Positions 57,341-64,000 of a stretch of 64,000 nucleotides of DNA are shown here, piece by piece. The notes under the pieces are model-generated. The model did not search any database and had not been told where the DNA came from. It saw nothing but the letters and a program-made list of their open reading frames with translations. The stretch's first letter is position 1; every line of letters starts with the position of its first letter. This DNA comes from Antedon bifida (lineage: Eukaryota; Echinodermata; Crinoidea; Comatulida; Antedonidae), in the NCBI GenBank assembly GCA_963402885.1, contig OY727094.1, forward strand, positions 27,220,501-27,284,500, written 5' to 3'. Made by a program: the position numbers and the translations under genes.

Positions 57341-60300
57341 TTACACTCGACTTAAATAATCAGCTCCTACATTTTCACTGCCTTTAATCGCCTCTATTCG
57401 GAACTTGTACGGTTGTAGAGCCAGGGCCCATCTCATAATTCGCCCATTGGACAATTTCGCTCTGTGCATAAACACAAGCGGCTGGTGATCAGTTTCCAAC
57501 GTGAAGTTTCGTCCATATAAATAAGACTCAAATTTTCGTACACTCCATACAATGGCTAAGCATTCTTTTTCCATCACTGAATATGCTTTTTCTCGAGGAA
57601 GCAGTTTCTTGCTAGCGTACGCCACGGGAAACTTCACGTCACCATACTGCTGCATTAGAACCGCTCCCACTCCATATTCGGACGCATCTGTTCTCAAAAT
57701 AAAATCTTTGTTTAAATTAGGAAGGCATAAAATTGGAGTACTGTTTAATTTTTCCTTAAGTTTAACAAACGCACTTTCCTGGGCCTTCTCCCAACATATT
57801 CGGTTAGGTTCCCGATTCTTCGTTTTGTCGGTTAATGGACAAGCAATCACAGAGTAATTAGGAATGAACTTTCTATAGTAGTTGGTCATCCCAAGGAATG
57901 ACCGGAGTTGTTTCTTTGTTTCTGGTTGTTTGGCTGACAAGATGCTTTGTATCTTCTCCACTCGAGGTTGAACATGTCCTTTCCCTACCACATGGCCAAG
58001 AAACTCGATTGTTTCATAACCAATGAAACATTTGCTTGGTCGAGCAGTTAGATTGGCCCTGCGGAGACGTCCAAACAATTCAGACAAACATTTCATATGT
58101 TGATCCCAAGAAGCTGTGTGAATTAGAATGTCATCAATATAATTAAGTGTATTATCCATTCCTTTGAGTAATTTTCTCATGATACGACTGAAAGTAGCCG
58201 GTGCATTGACTAAGCCGAACGGCATGACATTAAATTGAAACAAACCATCTGGTGTTAGAAAGGCTGTTAAAGGTTTTGACGCTTCATCCATGGGAACTTG
58301 CCAATACCCTTTACTTAAATCTATCTTAGTAAAATAATGATCATGGGCCAACTTTGTGAACAGTTCCTCTTGGTCCGGAATCGGTTCGGCGTCAAAAACT
58401 GTAACCTGATTAAGTTTCCGAAAATCCACGCAGAATCGATTTGACCCATCCGGTTTCTTTACCAATACTATTGGAGAGGCAAACGGTGCCCCTGAAGGCT
58501 CCACTACACCCAGATTTAACATCATAGTTACCTCATCCTTAATCGTACCTCGCAACGCATGTGGAAGTGGATAGGGCTTGGAACGGATTGTATCATCAGT
58601 TTCCAGCTTGATTTCATGCTGCCCAAGTGTAGTCTTACCCGGTAAATCCGTCAGTACATCTTTGTAGTTTCCGATAAGTCGGTGCACCTCATGCTTTAGT
58701 GTATCATCCAGGCTTTCGTTGATGTGGATGTCGGCTGTTGTTTCTTTTGCTAGTAGAGGGTGGAGCTGTAAAAGATTCTCATTCGATAGATGATAATTTT
58801 GGTTATTTGTAAATGTTTCATTAGGTTCGCATTCAATAACAGCGGTGCTAGCTAATTCAAGGATACCAGAAGGCTCGGATACCCCTAAGGCAGCACTAAT
58901 GTCTGCGGTTCGCTCATAATACTTTTTCAAGAGATTGGCGTGAAATATTTTGAATTTCCCGTTAAGGTCAATTTGGTAGTCTAGATACCCAAATTTCTTT
59001 ACAACCTTAAAAGGACCTTTCCATTGAAGCAATAGTTTGTTTTTGTCTGTGGGTAATAAAAGTAGTACCTTATCCCCAACCTCAAATTCCCGAGACTTAC
59101 TCTTTTTGTCATAATATTGTTTGTACCTGACCTTAGATTTTTGTAGATTCTTCTGAGCCATCTGACAGGTTTCATGTAGTCGTTCCCGTAAATCCATAAC
59201 GTACTGGTAGGTGGTTTTTGTTTCTGGTGTTTCGATTTCTTCGGTCCACAATTCCCTTAGGATGGACATGGGTCCTCGTACGGTACGGCCATATAACAGT
59301 TCAAAAGGAGAAAACCCTAAACTTTCTTGTGAAGATTCCCTAACCGCAAAAAGTAGTGGGTCAATGTAACGATCCCAATCCGTAGGCCTTTCTGCACACA
59401 TACGTTTCAGCATTTGTTTGAGTGTTCCATTGAACCGTTCGACCAAACCATTACAAGCTGGGTGATATGGAGATGTCATTACCTGACGTATAGACAACAA
59501 CTTACTAACTTGCCTCATGACTTCAGATGTAAATTGTGATCCCCTATCGGTAAGCATTTCTTTCGGGATACCAAGTCTAGAGAAAACACCAACCAAGGCC
59601 TCAGCAACCCGTTCAGCTTCAATATTTGGTAGAGGCACTGCCTCTGGATAACGAGTAGCAAAATCTATTATTGTGAGTATATAACGATTACGACCTTTAG
59701 ACATGGGGAAAATGGGACCAACTATATCAACGGCAATCCGTTCAAACGGCACTTCGATCAAAGGCATGCTTCCTAGAGGCACTTTCGTAACTCTACCTTT
59801 TTGTACAGTTCTCTGACAAATGTCACAGGATCGACAATATCGAGTAATATCTGCAGTTACCCCAGGCCACCAAAATGTTGTCAACACTTTATCTGTCGTC
59901 TTTTTTACCCCTTGGTGTCCTCCTAATAAGGTTTCATGGGCTTGGCGCATTACCTGGCGTCGATAGTCAGCTGGCACTACTAGTTGGGTAAACTTATCCC
60001 CGTGTTCAATATTAGGAGAGGAAAATTGCCTATATAATAGGTCTTTATGATAAATGAACCTAGCCTCGGCTTGTTTGTTACTCACAGTTGTAGTTTGTTT
60101 CTCTGCAAGATCCTTGAATTTTGCAAGGCTGATATCTTGTTGCTGGGCGGTTTTCATAATTCCCGCTGTGATGATTTGCTTGTGTATTTCTGTAGTTTTA
60201 AGTGTTCTGAATGGTTTATCCATAGTGTTAGCTTGAGACCGGGTAACAACAGAACATCCTTGAAGATTTCGCTCTGTCCATGTGGGATCTGGATTTCCTG

Positions 60301-62053
60301 GTGCTCGTACTCCTGCAATATTACCTAATATCAAGTCATAAATAGGGTTATTCATACATAGTGCATACGTCTTTCCTGAAAAAAATGGAGTATTAACATG
60401 TATTAATGCAACCGGTAAGTTGCGGACCGTGCCATCAATCAGCACACAGGTTTTCTCCTTACCAGTAAGTTGTTCGGCTGATACAAGATCTTTCTTCACA
60501 ACCACCCCACTACAGCCACTGTCACGAAGAACAGAGACGCAGCGTGACCCAACACAACCTGTATAAACGGGCATTTTACTAATTGAATTATTTAGAGCCG
60601 CTGTCATAATTGGAAGACAGTGCCCACATTGAAGAGTGACCTTATCACCATCATTATTGATACAACATTGATTTAAAGACTCTGACATTTTCGTAACCAT
60701 ACTGGCACCCACATCGGGAATTTCTTCTTTGGCTTTACATTCGTGTTGTTTTGTACATTTCTGGCAATCAGACTCTGTTTGTGGTGAAGTAGACAACCCA
60801 GCGCAACTGTTAGCGTCCTGTCTACAATTTCTGGCAATATGTCCTGTTTTTAAGCATCGGTAACATTTTGGAGGAGAGTTTGGCTTATGCATAGTTGAGG
60901 CTCTGCAATTTCTAGCTAGGTGACCTACACGATGACATATAAAACAAGTTGGACTACGGAAACTAGAAGGGCTTTGTGATGAGGATGTACTGGGAACATT
61001 ATTAGAGGAGAGTTGAGGAGAATTTGGCTCTTTTTGTTTAAACTCTATTGGTTTACCAAATAATCCCCCACGAGCTTCCAAATATTGCTCCGCAATTTCA
61101 GCCATCGCTTGTATCGTTTTCGGTTGACGTTCCCTTAGGAACAGAGCTAGGTCCTTCCCACACCCATCGGTAAACTGCTCTCGCAGCAATAAATCTTTTA
61201 ACCCCTGAAAGGTTTTTTCCCCCTCTGCTAGGTCAATCCACCTATCAAGATAATTGCTTATCCTCGCAGCAAATTGCGGGCCGCTTTCTCCGTATTCGGG
61301 CTTAGCTGTTCGTAACTTATGTCGAAATCCATCGGCGGTTAACTGAAACCGTTTTAGAAGAGCCAATTTCAACAGTTTGTAATCGTTAGCTTCAGCTGAC
61401 GACAACCTGGAATAAACCTCGAGAGCCTTCCCAGTTAGTAGGGCACTTAAGTTAACCGGCCACTCAATTTCTTTCCACTCCTGACTAGTCGCATACCGTT
61501 CAAACCTTTTCAGATAGGCATCTAGGTCATCTGTTCGATCATGGAAAGGGGGTAATTTAGGTTTACTGGCCTTAACCCGTGACTCAGGATTGGGTAATAC
61601 TCTACCACCCGGCCGTGCCCGATTCTTTTCTTGTTCTAATTGGATTTCTAACCTTCGCATTTCTATAAGATAGGCCTGTTCGTTTTCTCTCTCTTTTTCT
61701 TCACTCGCTCTTTTTCTCTCTGCTTCGTCCCTCTCTAATACCTCTCTTCTCTCTCTCTCTTCCTTCTCTAGTGCCTCTCTTCTCTCTCTCTCTTCCTTCT
61801 CTAGTGCCTCTCTTCTCTCTCTCTCTTCCTTCTCTAGTGCCTCTCTCTCTCTGTCTCTGTTTCGCTCCATTTCTTCTCTCTCCCTGTCCCTGTTTCGCTG
61901 TTTTTCTTCTCTCTCCCTGTTTCTCTCTTCTCTCTCTAGTGCTCTCTCTTCTCTCTCTCTGGCAGCTTCCTCTCTCTTTTCCACAAACTCTCTTAATTCC
62001 ACTCCATCTAACCCCAACGCTTTTCCTGCGTCAACAATTTTAGTGAGATCCAT
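57341..62053 (-). CDS. Gag-Pol polyprotein of Gmr1-like element, copy 2, intact frame
   Basis: 1570 codons in one frame from ATG to stop. Domain order is as in copy 1: coiled coil with three 11-residue repeats, SCAN-like capsid region, two CCHC knuckles, DSG protease, zinc-finger plus D,D35E integrase, GPY/F-like module, reverse transcriptase with YIDD, and RNase H complete to the C-terminus. The latter shows RTDASEYG, EKECLAIVW, ETDHQPL and the end GADYLSRV. All catalytic residues visible in copy 1 are kept, and differences from it are scattered single substitutions. A protein-level intact frame suggests recent activity of the family. The copy lacks a 5' LTR, so it has no promoter of its own and can no longer move as a unit. 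Placing integrase before reverse transcriptase is unusual for Ty3/gypsy and defines the Gmr1 group. Confidence 0.93.
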   Translation of the reverse strand: MDLTKIVDAGKALGLDGVELREFVEKREEAAREREERALEREERNREREEKQRNRDREREEMERNRDREREALEKEERERREALEKEERERREALEKEERERREVLERDEAERKRASEEKERENEQAYLIEMRRLEIQLEQEKNRARPGGRVLPNPESRVKASKPKLPPFHDRTDDLDAYLKRFERYATSQEWKEIEWPVNLSALLTGKALEVYSRLSSAEANDYKLLKLALLKRFQLTADGFRHKLRTAKPEYGESGPQFAARISNYLDRWIDLAEGEKTFQGLKDLLLREQFTDGCGKDLALFLRERQPKTIQAMAEIAEQYLEARGGLFGKPIEFKQKEPNSPQLSSNNVPSTSSSQSPSSFRSPTCFICHRVGHLARNCRASTMHKPNSPPKCYRCLKTGHIARNCRQDANSCAGLSTSPQTESDCQKCTKQHECKAKEEIPDVGASMVTKMSESLNQCCINNDGDKVTLQCGHCLPIMTAALNNSISKMPVYTGCVGSRCVSVLRDSGCSGVVVKKDLVSAEQLTGKEKTCVLIDGTVRNLPVALIHVNTPFFSGKTYALCMNNPIYDLILGNIAGVRAPGNPDPTWTERNLQGCSVVTRSQANTMDKPFRTLKTTEIHKQIITAGIMKTAQQQDISLAKFKDLAEKQTTTVSNKQAEARFIYHKDLLYRQFSSPNIEHGDKFTQLVVPADYRRQVMRQAHETLLGGHQGVKKTTDKVLTTFWWPGVTADITRYCRSCDICQRTVQKGRVTKVPLGSMPLIEVPFERIAVDIVGPIFPMSKGRNRYILTIIDFATRYPEAVPLPNIEAERVAEALVGVFSRLGIPKEMLTDRGSQFTSEVMRQVSKLLSIRQVMTSPYHPACNGLVERFNGTLKQMLKRMCAERPTDWDRYIDPLLFAVRESSQESLGFSPFELLYGRTVRGPMSILRELWTEEIETPETKTTYQYVMDLRERLHETCQMAQKNLQKSKVRYKQYYDKKSKSREFEVGDKVLLLLPTDKNKLLLQWKGPFKVVKKFGYLDYQIDLNGKFKIFHANLLKKYYERTADISAALGVSEPSGILELASTAVIECEPNETFTNNQNYHLSNENLLQLHPLLAKETTADIHINESLDDTLKHEVHRLIGNYKDVLTDLPGKTTLGQHEIKLETDDTIRSKPYPLPHALRGTIKDEVTMMLNLGVVEPSGAPFASPIVLVKKPDGSNRFCVDFRKLNQVTVFDAEPIPDQEELFTKLAHDHYFTKIDLSKGYWQVPMDEASKPLTAFLTPDGLFQFNVMPFGLVNAPATFSRIMRKLLKGMDNTLNYIDDILIHTASWDQHMKCLSELFGRLRRANLTARPSKCFIGYETIEFLGHVVGKGHVQPRVEKIQSILSAKQPETKKQLRSFLGMTNYYRKFIPNYSVIACPLTDKTKNREPNRICWEKAQESAFVKLKEKLNSTPILCLPNLNKDFILRTDASEYGVGAVLMQQYGDVKFPVAYASKKLLPREKAYSVMEKECLAIVWSVRKFESYLYGRNFTLETDHQPLVFMHRAKLSNGRIMRWALALQPYKFRIEAIKGSENVGADYLSRV

Positions 62054-62190
62054 TTCTTAAGAAAAAAAAAAAATATATATATATAAGTATCCAATATAAG
62101 TATACAGTATGCCAATAATATGGCAAATAAACAATCCCAGAATCACGTACAATTGTTTCATCTACCAATGTTCACGCTAGGTTACAAAAT

Positions 62191-62208
62191 CTCCCGGACG
62201 AGCCCCCA
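62191..62208 (-). promoter_or_regulatory. Primer-binding site, tRNA-Pro type (copy 2)
   Basis: Exact complement of the copy 1 site (TGGGGGCTCGTCCGGGAG on the minus strand). Beyond the TTTA spacer the LTR is absent. Confidence 0.75.
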
Positions 62209-62212
62209 TAAA

Positions 62213-62221
62213 TGTGTGACA
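62213..62221 (+). repeat. Terminal 9-bp LTR remnant
   Basis: TGTGTGACA equals the last nine bases of the plus-oriented LTR (ending at 51320) and is followed at once by GACCA. It is best read as the surviving tip of the original 3' LTR of copy 1. The alternative, the start of a minus-oriented LTR, would explain only seven bases. Confidence 0.6.
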
Positions 62222-62226
62222 GACCA
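62222..62226. repeat. Right target-site duplication (GACCA)
   Basis: Same five bases as 49999-50003, directly after the element terminus. Confidence 0.8.
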
Positions 62227-64000
62227 TTTATATATGTTCAAAAAAGATCCACATAAAACAGACAATGGAACAGACTACTGAAAACAGACTTGAGAAAAGT
62301 TCTATACACAGACTTCAGAGAAATCTTACATTTTGATCATTACAGAATTAGAATGGTAGCCGTCAAAAGATATTAGCGATCATATTAAAGATCAAAACAA
62401 ATATTTAAAACTTATTTTTGCAGAAAAACCTTCTCTTGTTGTTCTAATAGCCATAGGTTTAAAGATTATATTTATGGCTAACCAATCTCTGACCAATGAA
62501 CATTAATTCTAAACCGCCCGGTGATATACTGAAATTTAATTAATTAATTTATATATGCCATTGAAGCTGTTTCTTAAATAAATAAATACAGAATTGCTTC
62601 TGTTTGGCCTTATATCAATATCGAAATTGCTAGGTATTTTTTAAATTTATTATTTAGTTGATGAGAATACTGTACACTTGATTTCTTCCGTAGTGATTAT
62701 AGACAAAAGTCTCGTATATCAAATATAATATAAATATATATAAATACAAAACTGGAAATCCTCCTCAAACTGTTCTCGCACTTCTATTATCGCACTTCTA
62801 ATATCTTAGGACGAGTATTCAGGTATTCTGTGTCAATGATCTGCATTCGCGCTTTTGGAATTCGGACTCTTGGTAAAGATTCTAGGAAGTTCATTGTAAA
62901 TTATCACGTTTGACGGACGGACCTTACCTGAGTAAGCTATTAAGTACTGACTTTAAATGATTTAGCAAAGTAGTTAATCAACCGTACACGCATACAAGAA
63001 ATGAACTAAAAACAAAAAGGTATGTCTGAAACACGCAATTTGTTTAGAATTGCTATATTATCTAGTCATTTTCTGTTTATGATTCGTTACCATATTGTGG
63101 GCTTGAGAACGTACTCTGTCTCACTTTTAACCACGGTAGGATGCGCTTCGTTGATCATTGAACAGCGCATGATGAACAGCTTACCATAGGCCTGGCTAGA
63201 TAAAACAATGTTTAAAAATTGTTCATGGATTTCTTGATTAAACCATCATTTTTTTCTCCGGTTATTTTGCAATATTATTGGCGACATAAAAATATATTAG
63301 TAATAACAACTATATAGAATGTAAGGTGTTGGTTGGGACTTATCTTCTTATTTAGTTCTCTCAGTAACATCCTGCTCTGTCAACTTTGACCTTGTCTATG
63401 TGAACCCACTTATTTTAATCATTTCACAAACCTTTAAAGAATGCTTTTATTTCCCATTATTCTATAATATTTATATTGACCTACTGAACCTTTCTGTCAG
63501 CAACCGATGGGGTAACCATGTATTTTTGTATTTTTATGGTAAAGAAATGAAACAGCTCATGGAAGCAGTAATGAATTATTGATAAAATTCCTAAAATCCT
63601 TTTCATCATAATAAATTCTAACTTACCGGAAATGTTAAATATTATATGCTAAAATAGTAACATATCTTGTACCAGCACAATGTCAATGACATGTTTTTCT
63701 GACAAGAATAGAACTGGCAATTAACCTTTAGTTTAATTAAAATAAGATAATTCATAAAATTGCATATTGAAATCTATTCTTAGGAAAAAGGATAATGTTT
63801 AAGATAGCAATTAATTTGATTCTATTTTTACATATTTGTCTATTATTTTCTATATCACATTCTAAATTTGTCTTCTCATGTTGTTTATTTGAAATTGAAA
63901 ATGTTTATTACATGACATTCATCATCCATTCTTTACGTCACATCTCATTCTACGTCAGAAATCCTACCATCGGTAATACTTGTTGTTGCTAAGCTGTGTG
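62227..64000. other. AT-rich right flank without a supported gene
   Basis: No exon with family resemblance was seen. A 65-codon frame at 63795-63992 begins with a hydrophobic, signal-like segment but has no other support. Confidence 0.45.
62494..62535 (-). repeat. 42-bp dispersed repeat, copy 2
   Basis: Reverse complement of 23000-23041 with one difference, next to TTAATTAATTAA. Same family as the copy near the hammerhead-like unit. Confidence 0.8.

Larger units (their letters stand above)
50004..62221. mobile_element. Rearranged Gmr1-like Ty3/gypsy LTR-retrotransposon composite
   Basis: A 12.2-kb unit bounded by TGTCACA and TGTGACA and by GACCA duplications. From left to right: complete 5' LTR and plus-strand gag-pol broken inside RNase H at about 55980; then, inverted, a 3' LTR lacking its last dozen bases, a complete gag-pol and the primer-binding site; then nine bases (TGTGTGACA) that fit the 3' end of a plus-oriented LTR. 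Both inner junctions show 2-3 bases of shared sequence. The two gag-pol frames differ at a handful of residues and in coiled-coil repeat number, so they are two copies rather than one sequence read twice. Integrase precedes reverse transcriptase, the Gmr1 order. Confidence 0.85.

Noticed and set aside
50004..62221. Assembly palindrome (one molecule read twice)
   Set aside because: The two arms differ at several amino acids, in repeat number and in their LTR content, so they are distinct copies. Mis-joining of two real copies is still possible and is noted in the finding.
63795..63992. Small secreted protein (65 codons with a hydrophobic N-terminus)
   Set aside because: Composition fits chance in AT-rich DNA, no family resemblance, and no splice partner visible before the window ends.

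Overview
The window is AT-rich animal nuclear DNA carrying five multi-exon protein-coding genes, all on the + strand, in a background of miniature inverted-repeat transposons (MITEs), SINEs and one large rearranged LTR retrotransposon. Exons were assembled by eye. For each gene a continuous reading frame was checked across every GT-AG junction, and the products were recognised from family knowledge. The organism is most likely a deuterostome invertebrate, probably an echinoderm. This rests on the Gmr1-type Ty3/gypsy element (a group described from deuterostomes), the tRNA- and 5S-derived SINEs, and the abundant TAGGCCTAG-type tracts. No search was possible, so the species is not identified.

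Layout. 1-1291: no gene. 1292-5115: NDUFB5 (complex I accessory subunit, 6 exons, 167 aa). 7418-14904: PDE6D (prenyl-binding chaperone, 5 exons, 147 aa), with a 5S-like element and tRNA-type SINEs in its introns. 14905-24293: gene-free, with tandem repeats, palindromic repeats, a duplicated hammerhead-like motif and a possible non-coding first exon of the next gene. 24294-31996: aromatic-L-amino-acid decarboxylase family enzyme (13 coding exons, 534 aa). 33368-37254: MRPL47 (uL29m, 6 exons, 235 aa). 38004-49121: TTI1 (25 coding exons, 1000 aa), whose introns and 3' flank hold many copies of one palindromic MITE. 49999-62226: a 12.2-kb LTR-retrotransposon composite flanked by the 5-bp duplication GACCA. 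It holds two long inverted Gag-Pol ORFs in the order Gag-protease-integrase-reverse transcriptase-RNase H. 62227-64000: no gene.

The genes do not form one pathway. NDUFB5 and MRPL47 both act in mitochondria and are head-to-head neighbours in vertebrates. Here they are about 28 kb apart on the same strand with PDE6D and the decarboxylase between them. TTI1 stabilises PIKK kinases, PDE6D traffics prenylated proteins, and the decarboxylase makes a biogenic amine. The main points for a second look are the microhomology-bounded inverted retrotransposon composite inside one target-site duplication, the SCAN-like capsid in its Gag, the AGGCCTA-rich tracts beside four of five gene starts, the hammerhead-like repeats, and the non-canonical active site of the decarboxylase.
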